Positions 54,687 to 63,514 of a DNA stretch of 64,000 nucleotides are shown piece by piece (within the stretch, counting starts at the first letter, position 1; each line of letters opens with the position of its first letter). The stretch spans positions 124,001 to 188,000 of the forward strand of contig NZ_VITR01000014.1 in the NCBI RefSeq assembly GCF_007827955.1, read 5' to 3'. Origin of the DNA: Nitrospirillum pindoramense. GTDB taxonomy: Bacteria > Pseudomonadota > Alphaproteobacteria > Azospirillales > Azospirillaceae. The translations under genes and the position numbers were made by a program. Below the pieces are notes generated by a model, which was not told where the DNA came from, ran no database searches, and saw only the letters and a program-made list of their open reading frames with translations.

Positions 54687-55583
54687 ATGCTGGAACTGAA
54701 ACTGCTGCGGTCCTTCGTCCTGCTGGCGGAAGAGTTGCACTTCGGCCGGGCGGCGGAGCGGCTGCACATCGTGCAGCCCGCGCTGACCCAACAGATCCAA
54801 TCGCTGGAACGGCAGATCGGCACCCAATTGCTGAACCGGACGCGCGGCCGGATCAGCCTGACCGACGCTGGTGTCCTGGTCCTGGCGGAGGCGCGCAAGA
54901 CCTTGGAGCAGGCGGCGCGGACGGAGACCATCGGCCGCCTGGCCGGGCGGGGCGAGGTCGGGCGGCTAGAGGTGGGCTTCGTCGGTTCCGCGGGACTCAG
55001 CGCCCTCATGCCGGCCGTCCTGCGCGATTTCCGGCAGGCTCATCCGGGTGTGGACCTGAACCTGGTGGAAATGGCGGTGGGCCCGCAATTGGCCGCCATC
55101 GCCGCCGGCGACGTGGATGTCGGCTTCATCCGCCTGCCGCCGCTCAGCCTGCCGGGCGGCGTGGCCGTGTTGCCGCTGCGGCCGGAGGGGCTGGTGGTGG
55201 CGTTGCCGGCGGGCCATCCGCTGGCCCAGTTGCCGGCCGTCCCGGTGGCCGGTCTGGCGAGGGAGCCCATGGTGCTGCACCATCGCGCCGCCGCCGCCGA
55301 GCTGCGCAGCTTGATCGACGAGCTGTGCGCCCGCCATGGCTTCGCGCCGCAGGTGGTTCAGTCGGTGCCGCAGATCTCACTGACCATACGGCTGGTGGCG
55401 GCGGGCCTGGGTGTTTCCCTGATGCCGGAAACCATCGCCTCCATGGCGGTGGAGGGCGTGGTCTATCGCCCCCTGGCCGACGACGACATCCACTACACCC
55501 TGGCGCTGGCCCACCGGGCGCAGGACGCGGCACCGGCCGTGCGCGCCTTCGTCGCCCTGGCGGGCGCGCTGGCGGAACCCTAA
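54687..55583 (+). CDS. LysR-family transcriptional regulator 2
   Basis: 298 residues from ATG 54687 (AGGA upstream). Winged helix in ELKLLRSFVLLAEELHFGRAAERLHIVQPALTQQIQSLERQIG, effector domain following. It is 7 bp after LysR1 and probably cotranscribed. It is only partly similar to LysR1, so it is a separate paralogue rather than a fresh duplicate. Tail-to-tail overlap of 4 nt with the outer-membrane factor gene. Confidence 0.93.
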   Translation: MLELKLLRSFVLLAEELHFGRAAERLHIVQPALTQQIQSLERQIGTQLLNRTRGRISLTDAGVLVLAEARKTLEQAARTETIGRLAGRGEVGRLEVGFVGSAGLSALMPAVLRDFRQAHPGVDLNLVEMAVGPQLAAIAAGDVDVGFIRLPPLSLPGGVAVLPLRPEGLVVALPAGHPLAQLPAVPVAGLAREPMVLHHRAAAAELRSLIDELCARHGFAPQVVQSVPQISLTIRLVAAGLGVSLMPETIASMAVEGVVYRPLADDDIHYTLALAHRAQDAAPAVRAFVALAGALAEP

Positions 55584-57043
55584 TCGCGGGACGCCGCCGC
55601 CCCGGCGGGGCCATCCACAGCGGGGGCGGCGTCCAAATCCACCCCTTGCCAGCCGCCGCCCAGAGCCTTGTACAGGGTGATGACGTGTTCCACCCGGGCC
55701 AGGCGGCTCTCCGCCTCCCGATCCTCCGCCTGATAGGCCTGGCGTTCGCTGTCCAGCACCTTCAGGAAGTCGGTGAGGCCGGCGCCATAGAGACGGGTGG
55801 CGTGGTCCAGAGCCTGGGCGGCATCGACGCGGGCCGCCGCCAGGCTTTGCTGCCGGCGGCTTTCCGTCTGGTAGTTGACCAGCGCGTCCTCCACATCACG
55901 CAGCGCCTCCTTCACCGTCCGCTCGTAATCGATGCGGGCGGCCTCGGCGTCCGCCTTGGCCATGGTGATGCGGGCGTCGTCGCGGCCACCGTTGTAGACG
56001 GGCCCGGCGACCTGCGCGCCCAGGGAATAGGTCAGGCTGGCCAGGCTGAACAACTTGCCCAGGTCCGCCGCCTGGGGCATCAGCGTCAACGGGATGGCGA
56101 AATGGGGCAGGCTGGCGGCCGTGGCCACGCCGATGCGGGCGTTGGCGGCGGCATAGCGCCGGTCGGCGCGGCGGATGTCCGGCCGGTTGGCCACCACCTC
56201 CGACGGCAGCGACACCGGCAGGCTGGCGGGAACGGTCAGCAAGGGTGCCGGCTGGGACAGCTCAGCCTCCAGCTCTCCCGGATAGCGGCCCAGCAGGATG
56301 GCGATGGCGTGGCTCATGCGCGCCACGGTGGCCTGCAGCGGCGGGGTGGCGGCCTGCACCGTTTCCAGCTGTGACTTGGCCTGCGCCACGTCCAGCAGGG
56401 TGCCCAAGCCGCGCTGATAAGCCCGCTGGGCCAGGTCCAGGGCCTTGGCGGCGACGGCGATGTTGTTTTCCGCGATGGTCAGGCGCAGCTGGGCCGCGCG
56501 CAGCCGGGCGTAATCCGTCGCCACCTCCGCCAGCAGGCTGACCAGGATGGCGCGGCGCCCCTCCTCCGTCGCGGCGATGTCGGCGTCAGCCGCCTCGACA
56601 GCGCGGCGGGTGCCACCGAAGACGTCGATCTCCCACGTGGCATCCAACTCCGCCTGCCAGGTGTGATAGCTGCCGATGCCCGCCGGCCAATCCACGCTTT
56701 CACTGGATCGTTGCAAGGCCGGATCGATACCGAGGCGGACATCGGGCAGGTCGGCGGACTTGGCGATGACGCGGGCGGCGCGGGCCTGCACCAGGCGCTG
56801 GCGCGCGATCTTAAGGTCTTCGTTATCGGCGATGGCCGCCTGGACCAGGCGGCTGAGGGTGGGGTCCTGGAAGCTGTCCCACCAGGCGCGCATGGCGTCA
56901 ACGCCGGCCGCCGGGGGCAACTGCTCCGTCCAGCCCTTGGGCAGGTCATCCAGGGGAATCGGCTTGTAATCGGGGCCCACGACGGTGCAGGCCGATACCA
57001 CGCCCCCCAGCAGCAGCGCCGCCAGGGCTTTACAGCGGGTCAT
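55580..57043 (-). CDS. NodT-family outer-membrane efflux lipoprotein
   Basis: 487 residues. Lipobox LLLGGVVSACTVVGPDYK (Cys near residue 19) and the outer membrane factor repeats DPTLSRLVQAAIADNEDLKIARQRLVQARA and FGGTRRAVEAADADIAATEEGRR, with a second copy in the C-terminal half. It forms the outer-membrane exit duct of the tripartite pump. It directly follows the HlyD gene (3-bp gap). Confidence 0.93.
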   Translation of the reverse strand: MTRCKALAALLLGGVVSACTVVGPDYKPIPLDDLPKGWTEQLPPAAGVDAMRAWWDSFQDPTLSRLVQAAIADNEDLKIARQRLVQARAARVIAKSADLPDVRLGIDPALQRSSESVDWPAGIGSYHTWQAELDATWEIDVFGGTRRAVEAADADIAATEEGRRAILVSLLAEVATDYARLRAAQLRLTIAENNIAVAAKALDLAQRAYQRGLGTLLDVAQAKSQLETVQAATPPLQATVARMSHAIAILLGRYPGELEAELSQPAPLLTVPASLPVSLPSEVVANRPDIRRADRRYAAANARIGVATAASLPHFAIPLTLMPQAADLGKLFSLASLTYSLGAQVAGPVYNGGRDDARITMAKADAEAARIDYERTVKEALRDVEDALVNYQTESRRQQSLAAARVDAAQALDHATRLYGAGLTDFLKVLDSERQAYQAEDREAESRLARVEHVITLYKALGGGWQGVDLDAAPAVDGPAGAAASRD

Positions 57044-57046
57044 GGC

Positions 57047-57982
57047 TCAGATCCTCGATTCCAGGCGGGCCAGGACACGGCCCACCAGACCCTGCGGGCG
57101 CTGCGCCTCATCGCCGACCGACACCGTGCAGGTCATGCCGGCGGCCAGCACCACGCCCGGCGGAACGGTGTCGATACCCACGCGCACAGGTATGCGCTGG
57201 GCCAGCCGCACCCAGGTGAAGACGGGATTCACGTCCTGCAGGCCATAGGCGTTGGGCGCGCTGTTGCGATCGTTGATGCCGCGGGCGATGGTCTCGACAT
57301 GGCCGGTCAGGGGCGGGGTGTAGCCCATCAGCTTGATGCGGGCGGTGTCACCCTCATGGATGCGGGCCAGCTTCGTTTCCTCGAAATAGCCGCTGACCCA
57401 GAAGCTGTCGGTGTCGATGACCGCCACCCGGGGCTGGCCGACGGTGGCGTAGTCGCCCACCCGCAGGCGCAGGTTGGTGACATAGCCATTGACCGGGGCC
57501 CGGATGACGGAGCGCTCCAGGTTCAGGTTGGCCAGGTCCAGCGCCGCCTCCGCCGCGTCCAACTGGGCGTTGGCCACGCTGGCGGTGCTGCGGAACCGTT
57601 CCTGCTCCGCATCCGACACCACGCCGGCCAGTCCCTGTCGGCGCTGGGCGTCGCTGAGCTTCAGGGCGCGTTCGTCCCGGGCGGCGGCGACGGCGGCGCG
57701 GGCCTGGGCCTGATTGATGCGGAAGCGCACGGGGTCGATGACGAACAGCACGTCGCCCTTGCGCACCAGCTGGTTGTCGTGGACGGGTATGTCGACGATG
57801 GTGCCGGCCACCTCCGGCGCCACGTCAACCACCTCCGCCCGCACGCGGCCATCCCGCGTCCACGGCGCCAGCATGTAGCGCTGCCACAGGGCGCCGATCA
57901 GCAGGATGGCCACGCCCACCATGGCCAGGGTCGCCCCACCCCGGCCCAGGGCCCGCAGAAGCGGCGCCAGACGGGCCTTCAT
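57047..57982 (-). CDS. HlyD-family membrane fusion protein (AaeA-like)
   Basis: 311 residues. N-terminal anchor (ATLAMVGVAILLIGALWQRYML), biotinyl-lipoyl pieces (VAPEVAGTIVDIPVHDNQLVRKGDVLFVID and RSVIRAPVNGYVTNLRLRVGDYATVGQP), and a coiled-coil hairpin in between. It bridges the inner-membrane pump to the outer-membrane factor. ATGA overlap with the DUF1656 gene upstream. Confidence 0.93.
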   Translation of the reverse strand: MKARLAPLLRALGRGGATLAMVGVAILLIGALWQRYMLAPWTRDGRVRAEVVDVAPEVAGTIVDIPVHDNQLVRKGDVLFVIDPVRFRINQAQARAAVAAARDERALKLSDAQRRQGLAGVVSDAEQERFRSTASVANAQLDAAEAALDLANLNLERSVIRAPVNGYVTNLRLRVGDYATVGQPRVAVIDTDSFWVSGYFEETKLARIHEGDTARIKLMGYTPPLTGHVETIARGINDRNSAPNAYGLQDVNPVFTWVRLAQRIPVRVGIDTVPPGVVLAAGMTCTVSVGDEAQRPQGLVGRVLARLESRI

Positions 57983-58167
57983 AGCAGCACCAGGCCGGAC
58001 AGCAGGATGGAGAACAACGCCGCTTCGAACAGGGCGGGGTGCCAGATGATCCGCCAGAAACCCAGCTGGGCCAGCAAGCCGCGCAGGATCAGGAACAAGA
58101 CCAGGGTGACGGCACCATAGCCGACAATGGGGGCCATGAAGATGCCAGCGACATCCAATTCGGCCAT
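57979..58167 (-). CDS. DUF1656 inner-membrane subunit (AaeX-like)
   Basis: 62 residues with two membrane helices (APIVGYGAVTLVLFLILRGLLA, WHPALFEAALFSILLSGLVLL). DUF1656 proteins accompany AaeAB-type pumps. It overlaps the HlyD gene by 4 nt (ATGA), indicating translational coupling. A short ribosome region (GAGG) precedes the ATG. Operon: DUF1656-HlyD-OMF, with the FUSC gene separate. Confidence 0.88.
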   Translation of the reverse strand: MAELDVAGIFMAPIVGYGAVTLVLFLILRGLLAQLGFWRIIWHPALFEAALFSILLSGLVLL

Positions 58168-58206
58168 GACGGAAAAAACCTCAGGTTGGATCGATCCGGA
58201 AAAGAA

Positions 58207-58236
58207 AAGGACGCGGCCCGCAGACCACGTCCTTTC
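58207..58236 (-). terminator. Intrinsic terminator
   Basis: AAAGGACG (58207-58214) pairs with CGTCCTTT (58229-58236); on the minus strand the hairpin is followed by a T-rich tail (TTCTTTTCC). It would end transcription from the secreted-protein gene at 58368-58724, leaving little room for a separate pump promoter; some read-through is possible. Confidence 0.6.
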
Positions 58237-58367
58237 CTATGCGTGACGGCTCCCGGCAACCCGATGGGAGGAGGGCGGACGGGCGCCGTCACGTGAGGGG
58301 CGGAGGGGGTGGAACCGGATCAACCACCGTATCCCCCCGCCCCAAAGACATTACCGCAGGGGCCTCA

Positions 58368-58724
58368 TCAATTGATCGACAGGGTCTGCGCCGTCAGCGC
58401 GGCGTCCAGATTGTCGACGCAAGAGGCGAAGGCGGCGGAGCCGGGGGCGGCACCCGCCATGGCACAGGCCTTCTGTTCACGGCCGACCTGGGGCGAAACC
58501 TGGGCGTGTTCGCCCTTCACATGGGTCAGCACGGTGGTGCAGGCGGCGAAGTCGGAATTCGCCGGGTTCAGGCCCATCGCTTCGCAGGCCTGGTGGACGG
58601 CCGGGGTGATCACCACCTCCGTCCCGGTGCCGGCGCAGGCCACCAGCGGCGCGGACAGCGCCAGGGCGGACAGGGCGGCGGCAAAGGCATACGTGCGGGA
58701 CGAATTCTTCAACGGGGCGAACAT
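58368..58724 (-). CDS. Small secreted protein with two Cys repeat units
   Basis: 118 residues from ATG 58724 (GGAG upstream). Signal peptide (AFAAALSALALSAPLVACA), then two units of the pattern C-x3-G-x2-P-x4-F-x2-C: CEAMGLNPANSDFAAC and CAMAGAAPGSAAFASC. Four paired Cys imply two disulfides. Function unknown. It is transcribed from a promoter near the second copy of the 31-bp element and precedes the pump genes on the same strand; divergent from the CoA-transferase gene. Confidence 0.75.
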   Translation of the reverse strand: MFAPLKNSSRTYAFAAALSALALSAPLVACAGTGTEVVITPAVHQACEAMGLNPANSDFAACTTVLTHVKGEHAQVSPQVGREQKACAMAGAAPGSAAFASCVDNLDAALTAQTLSIN

Positions 58725-58829
58725 TCCATCATCTCCATCAATCAACCGGGCCGCGTCCTGTGAGGTCCAGCGCCTGCAGTCGGCGCGGTCGTTGGTGAGA
58801 TGAACTATGCGCCCGCTTCCCGCCGTTGG

Positions 58830-58860
58830 TCTAATATATCGGAATGGCGTCTTTGATATC
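58830..58860. promoter_or_regulatory. Shared 31-bp operator, copy 2
   Basis: TCTAATATATCG-N13-GATATC. It matches copy 1 at 17 of 18 fixed positions with the same 13-nt spacer. It lies between the divergent secreted-protein gene (106 bp from its ATG) and the CoA-transferase gene (208 bp from its ATG). A further TTGATAT half-site follows at 58864-58870. Confidence 0.65.
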
Positions 58861-58995
58861 TTATTGATATGGATCAGCCCCCGCCCCGCGATCAAAATCC
58901 ATGATCGTTGCGCCTGTGAGAAACTATTGGAGGGGTGGGGGTGCCGGGTCCCAAATATTCGGTGCCCGCACCCCGAAGGGACCACAATGACCAGG

Positions 58996-59044
58996 GTCCG
59001 CCAGGACCTCCGGTCATCAGTCCCTGGGACCGCCCCCAGGGGAC
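58996..59044 (+). other. Two hairpins in the CoA-transferase leader
   Basis: GGTCC-GCCA-GGACC near 58996-59009, then GTCCCTGGG (59020-59028) pairing with CCCAGGGGAC (59035-59044, one bulge), ending 23 nt before the ATG. It could affect translation; no T-run is seen. The rest of 58725-59067 is intergenic with AT-rich promoter sequence at 58830-58870. Confidence 0.4.
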
Positions 59045-59067
59045 GGTGCCGAACAACGGACAAGAAC

Positions 59068-60585
59068 ATGGTTAGAGAGCGAATTCGTCTGAGCAGCCTG
59101 CATGATCGCATCATGACCGCCGAGCAGGCGGCCGCCCTGATCCAGGACGGCATGACGGTGGGCATGAGCGGCTTCACCCGGGCCGGCGATGCCAAGGCCG
59201 TCCCCCTGGCCCTGATCAATCGCGGCCGGGCCGAGCCCCTGCACATCAACCTGTTGACCGGCGCCTCCCTGGGCAACGACCTGGACGGCATGCTGGCGGA
59301 CGCCGGCATGCTGAAGCGGCGTCTACCCTTCCAGGCCGACGCCCGCCTGCGCGCCGCCATCAACCGCGGCGAGGTGATGTTCATCGACCAGCACCTGTCA
59401 GAGATGGTGGAGCAGTTGCGCTCCGGCGCGCTGGGCCACCTGGACTGCGCGGTGATCGAGGCCACGGCCATCACCGAGACGGGCGCCATCGTCCCCACCA
59501 CCTCGGTCGGCAATTCCGCCAGCTTCGCCATCCTGGCCGACAAGGTGATCGTGGAGATCAACTTGGCCCAGCCGGCGGACCTGGAAGGGCTGCACGACAT
59601 CTACATCCCCAAGCGCCGCCCGGCGCGCGAGCCCATCGAACTGACCAAGGCGTCGGACCGCGTGGGCACCCCGGCGGTACAGATCGATCCGGCCAAGATC
59701 GCCGCCATCGTGGTGACCAACCAGCCGGACAGCGCCACCACGCTGCAGCCGGCGGACGCCGACACCACCGCCATCTCCCGCCACCTGATCACCTTCCTGG
59801 AGCAGGAAGTGCTGGCGGGCCGCCTGCCCCGGCACCTGCCGCCGTTGCAGGCCGGCATCGGCGCCATCGCCAACGCCGTTCTGGCCGGCCTGAAGGACAG
59901 CCCCTTCACCGACCTGGAACTGTACAGCGAGGTGCTTCAGGACAGCGCTTTCGACCTGTTCGACGCCGGCAAGCTGGCCTTCGCCTCGGCTTCCAGCATC
60001 GTGTTGACGGCGCCGGTGATGGCCCGCGTCATGCCCAACATCGCCAGCTACCGCGACCGTATCATCCTGCGCCCGCAGGAGGTCAGCAACCACCCCGAGG
60101 TGGTGCGGCGCCTGGGCCTGATCGCCATCAACACCGCCATCGAGTGCGACATCTACGGCAACGTGAACTCCACCCACGTCAACGGCACGCACATGATGAA
60201 CGGCATCGGCGGGTCGGGCGACTTCGCCCGCAACGCCCAGCTGTCGGTGTTCGTCACCAAGTCGCTGGCCAAGGACGGCCGCATCTCCAGCATCGTGCCC
60301 ATGGTCACCCATGTAGACCACACGGAGCATGACGTGGACGTGATCGTCACCGAGCGCGGCCTGGCCGACCTGCGCGGCTTGGCCCCCCGGGAACGCGCCC
60401 GCGCCATCATGGAGAACTGCCTGCACCCCAGCTATCGCGAACAGATGGCCGACTATGTGCGCCGGGCCGTGGCCCGGGGCGGCCAGACGCCGCACATCCT
60501 GGAAGAGGCGTTCAGCTGGCACATCCGCGCCCGCGACACCGGCAGCATGCTGGCCGAGCCAGCGCCGGCGGCGCTATCGGCGTAA
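59068..60585 (+). CDS. Acetyl-CoA hydrolase/CoA-transferase family (AarC-like)
   Basis: 505 residues from ATG 59068. Acetyl-CoA hydrolase/transferase domains: MTVGMSGFTRAGDAKAVPLALI, PTTSVGNSASFAILADKVIVEINLAQP and IGAIANAVLAGLKDSPFTDLELYSEVLQDS, where the Glu of YSEVLQD (residue 288) is the CoA-ester-forming residue of AarC-type enzymes. It probably transfers CoA between succinate and acetate (or a similar pair). Its divergent neighbour carries the LysR-type element, so expression may be linked to the pump genes. Convergent overlap of 12 nt with the halogenase gene. Confidence 0.93.
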   Translation: MVRERIRLSSLHDRIMTAEQAAALIQDGMTVGMSGFTRAGDAKAVPLALINRGRAEPLHINLLTGASLGNDLDGMLADAGMLKRRLPFQADARLRAAINRGEVMFIDQHLSEMVEQLRSGALGHLDCAVIEATAITETGAIVPTTSVGNSASFAILADKVIVEINLAQPADLEGLHDIYIPKRRPAREPIELTKASDRVGTPAVQIDPAKIAAIVVTNQPDSATTLQPADADTTAISRHLITFLEQEVLAGRLPRHLPPLQAGIGAIANAVLAGLKDSPFTDLELYSEVLQDSAFDLFDAGKLAFASASSIVLTAPVMARVMPNIASYRDRIILRPQEVSNHPEVVRRLGLIAINTAIECDIYGNVNSTHVNGTHMMNGIGGSGDFARNAQLSVFVTKSLAKDGRISSIVPMVTHVDHTEHDVDVIVTERGLADLRGLAPRERARAIMENCLHPSYREQMADYVRRAVARGGQTPHILEEAFSWHIRARDTGSMLAEPAPAALSA

Positions 60586-62142
60586 CGCCACCCGGTCCTC
60601 CGGGGCGCTGGTCTGGTTCAGTCGCCGGATCAGCGCCCGGTGGGCCGGCAGGTCGCGGATGGCATGGTCGCCATAGGCCTGGATGCGGGCGAAGGTCTTG
60701 CGCGCCGCATCCACGTCGGGATAGGCGCCGCGGGCCGCCGACAGGTCGGTTTCAAAGCCCATGCCATACAGGATGTATTGGTAATTGAAGTAGGCGAAGG
60801 CCTCCAGGTCCAGCGCGAAATCGAACCGGCTGGGCGGGCGGGTGCGCCACCGCGCCAGCAGGTCGCGCAGGCCGGGCGGAATGGTCGCGGGGTCGCGGTT
60901 GTCCCGCCAGAACGGCTCTTCCCGCCGGCTGAGGCAATAGTGCAGCTTCAGGAAGGCGACGATGTTCTCGAACCGCCGGGTCATCAGCTCATTGAAGCGA
61001 GCGGCCGGCGCCTGCCAGTCACCGTCATGCGGGAACAGCTCGGCCAGCATGCCCACCGCCACCTCCACCAGCACCACGCTGGTGGACTCCAGGGGCTCCA
61101 GGAAGCCGCCCGACAGGCCGATGGCGACGCAATTCTTGACCCAGGGCGTCTCGCGATAGCCGGGGTCGAACGCGATGCGGCGCAGGGGCGGCGGGGCCGC
61201 GTCCCGGCCCAGCATCGGGGCCAGATAAGCGCGCAGCGCGGCCTCGGCCGCGTCGTCCGACATATGGTCGCTGGAATAGACGCAGCCTATCCCCCGCCCG
61301 CCTTCCAGCCCGATGTCCCATGTCCAGCCCGCGGCGTGGGCGGTGGCCAGAGTGACGCTTTCCAGCGGCGCGTCCGGCATGCCATGCGGCACCTTGCAGG
61401 ACAGCGCGCGGTCGGTGGCCAGGATGGGCTTCACCGGCTTTTGCGGCACACCCAAGGCGCGGCCGATGAGTTCAGCGCGGAATCCGCTGCAATCAAGGTA
61501 GAAGTCGGCGGAAAGTGGCCCTTGCTCCCGCGTGAGCACATGATCGATGGCCCCATCCGGCCCCAACATCACGTCCGTCACGGTGCCCTGAAGGTGCAGG
61601 ACGCCCAGGTCGCGGGCACAGCGGGCCAGCGCGGCGGCGGCCTTGGCGGCATCGAAATGATAAGCGTAGTTCAGCGGCGCCTCGAAATCCCCCTCGGGCC
61701 CCCGCTTGGGCGCGCGCCGGGCCTCCGCCACCCGGGGTTGGAAGGTCATGGCCTGGGCGAAGGGCGGGCGGGCGTCCCGCTCCTGCAACAACCAGTACGG
61801 CACCAGGCCGGCCCCCTCCATGGGAAAGGGCGCCTCGAAGGGATGGAAGAAGCTGTCGTCCTCCGCCCCCGTCACCCAGCGGTCGAAGCGGATACCTTGC
61901 TTGAAGGTGGCGGCGGTCTCGCGCATGAAGCGCGTTTCGTCGATGCCCAGGAATTTCAGGGTGCCGCGGATGGTGGGAAAGGTTCCCTCCCCAACCCCGA
62001 CGATGCCGATGTCCTGCGATTCCAGCAGGGTGATGCGGATCGGCCCATCCTCGCGCACGCCCAGGTACCGGGCGAGGTAGGCGGCAGCCAGCCATCCGGC
62101 CGTGCCGCCCCCGACGATCAGGATGGTCCGCGTGCGCGTCAT
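60574..62142 (-). CDS. Tryptophan halogenase-family flavoprotein
   Basis: 522 residues from ATG 62142. FAD motif LIVGGGTAGWLAAAYLAR (residues 8-25), Lys81 in ATFKQGIRFDRW aligned with the catalytic Lys of PrnA (K79), and the Glu in GGFLEPLESTSVVL aligned with the PrnA Glu. The usual WxWxIP motif is GWTWDIG, so Pro is replaced by Gly, seen in a divergent clade of unknown substrate. It may halogenate an aromatic compound or act as a monooxygenase. It lies 10 bp after the antiporter gene in one operon. Needs a flavin reductase; none adjacent. Confidence 0.88.
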   Translation of the reverse strand: MTRTRTILIVGGGTAGWLAAAYLARYLGVREDGPIRITLLESQDIGIVGVGEGTFPTIRGTLKFLGIDETRFMRETAATFKQGIRFDRWVTGAEDDSFFHPFEAPFPMEGAGLVPYWLLQERDARPPFAQAMTFQPRVAEARRAPKRGPEGDFEAPLNYAYHFDAAKAAAALARCARDLGVLHLQGTVTDVMLGPDGAIDHVLTREQGPLSADFYLDCSGFRAELIGRALGVPQKPVKPILATDRALSCKVPHGMPDAPLESVTLATAHAAGWTWDIGLEGGRGIGCVYSSDHMSDDAAEAALRAYLAPMLGRDAAPPPLRRIAFDPGYRETPWVKNCVAIGLSGGFLEPLESTSVVLVEVAVGMLAELFPHDGDWQAPAARFNELMTRRFENIVAFLKLHYCLSRREEPFWRDNRDPATIPPGLRDLLARWRTRPPSRFDFALDLEAFAYFNYQYILYGMGFETDLSAARGAYPDVDAARKTFARIQAYGDHAIRDLPAHRALIRRLNQTSAPEDRVALRR

Positions 62143-62152
62143 GGGGGCCGCC

Positions 62153-63514
62153 TCAGGCTCGTTCCGGAACCGCCCCCAGCTCGCCGCTGGCCCGGGCCTT
62201 GCGGCCATAGACCAGTTCGAACAGCGGGGACGCCATCATCGTGGTGACGATGGCCATCAGCACCAGCATGGAAAACAGCGTCGGCCCGATGATGCCCTTT
62301 TGCAGGCCGATGTTGATGATGATCAGTTCCATCAGCCCGCGCGAGTTCATGAGGGCGCCGATGCCCAGCGCGGTGCGGTTGTCCTCGCCGCACAAGCGGG
62401 CGGCCGCATAGCAGGCGACGCCCTTGGCGACGATGGACGCGACCAGCACGCCCAGCGCCATCAGCAGCAGGGAGGCGGAATTCACCATGTCCATGCGGGT
62501 GTTGAGGCCGGAATAGGTGAAGAACATGGGCAGCAGCAGGACCACGGCCACCGGTTCCACCTTCTTCTTCAATTCCTCCACGAACAGGCCGCGCGGCATG
62601 GCGGTGCCGACGATGAAGCCGCCGAAGATGGCATGGATGCCCACCGCGTCCATGACGAAGGCCGACAGGCCGAACACGGCCAGGGTGATGGCCAGCACGG
62701 TGTGCGTCATCTCCCCCCGGCGCTCCACCGCGCGGCCCAGCGGCGCCAGCAGTCGGCGGCCGAAGACGATGACGAGCAGGGCGAAACCCACCCCGCCGCC
62801 GATGGCCAGCACGGCCACGCCCGGCCCGGCGCCGAACACCGCCAGCACCACGGCCAGCACACACCAGGAGGCGGCATCGTCGAAAGCGCCCGCCGTCAGC
62901 GACAAGGTGCCCAGCGCGCTGTCGCTGAGGCCGCGTTCATGGATGATGCGGGCCAGCATGGGAAAGGCGGTCAGGGCGATGCAGGCGCCCAGGAACAGGG
63001 TGGCCTGGGTCCGGGGCAGCCCGTCGGCGAACAGGCCGGGCACGTCCAGCAGCATGGGCGTGATCAGCAGGGCCACCAGGAACGGCGCCAGGATGCCGGA
63101 CAGGGACACGGCGAAGGCGCTTTTGCCGTTGGTGCGGAAATGGTCGCCGCGGAATCCGGTGCCGACCAGGAACATGTACAGCCCGACACCGAACTGGGCG
63201 CCGACATACAGTACGTTCTTGGTTTCCTTGGGAAACAGCTCGGCCGCCAGGCCGGGGAACAGCAGGCCCAGCAGCGACGGGCCCAGCACCACGCCGGCGA
63301 TCATCTCCCCCACCACCTGGGGCTGGGCCAGCAGCTTCTGCCCCAGCCAGCCGACGACGCGGCAGGTCAGGATGATGGCCGACAACTGCAGGAAGAAATG
63401 GACGCTGAAATCCGTCGGCGTCATGGCCCCGTTGGGCCCGTGCGGCGACAACAGGTGTGATGCCGTGTCGACGATGTTCTGCACCGTGTCGGCTGAAAAA
63501 AGGTCTGAAGCCAT
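62153..63514 (-). CDS. CPA2-family cation:proton antiporter
   Basis: 453 residues, about 12 membrane segments. Family motifs: QPQVVGEMIAGVVLGPSLLG near the start, LIIAFGA-like TLSLTAGAFDDAASWCVLAVV with the conserved Asp pair, and MNSRGLMELIIINIGLQKGI near the end. Kef/NhaP-like K+ or Na+/H+ exchange in the inner membrane. No TrkA-N regulatory domain is present, the usual case for short members. First gene of the operon with the halogenase; divergent promoter region of 144 bp faces the toxin-antitoxin module. Confidence 0.92.
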   Translation of the reverse strand: MASDLFSADTVQNIVDTASHLLSPHGPNGAMTPTDFSVHFFLQLSAIILTCRVVGWLGQKLLAQPQVVGEMIAGVVLGPSLLGLLFPGLAAELFPKETKNVLYVGAQFGVGLYMFLVGTGFRGDHFRTNGKSAFAVSLSGILAPFLVALLITPMLLDVPGLFADGLPRTQATLFLGACIALTAFPMLARIIHERGLSDSALGTLSLTAGAFDDAASWCVLAVVLAVFGAGPGVAVLAIGGGVGFALLVIVFGRRLLAPLGRAVERRGEMTHTVLAITLAVFGLSAFVMDAVGIHAIFGGFIVGTAMPRGLFVEELKKKVEPVAVVLLLPMFFTYSGLNTRMDMVNSASLLLMALGVLVASIVAKGVACYAAARLCGEDNRTALGIGALMNSRGLMELIIINIGLQKGIIGPTLFSMLVLMAIVTTMMASPLFELVYGRKARASGELGAVPERA

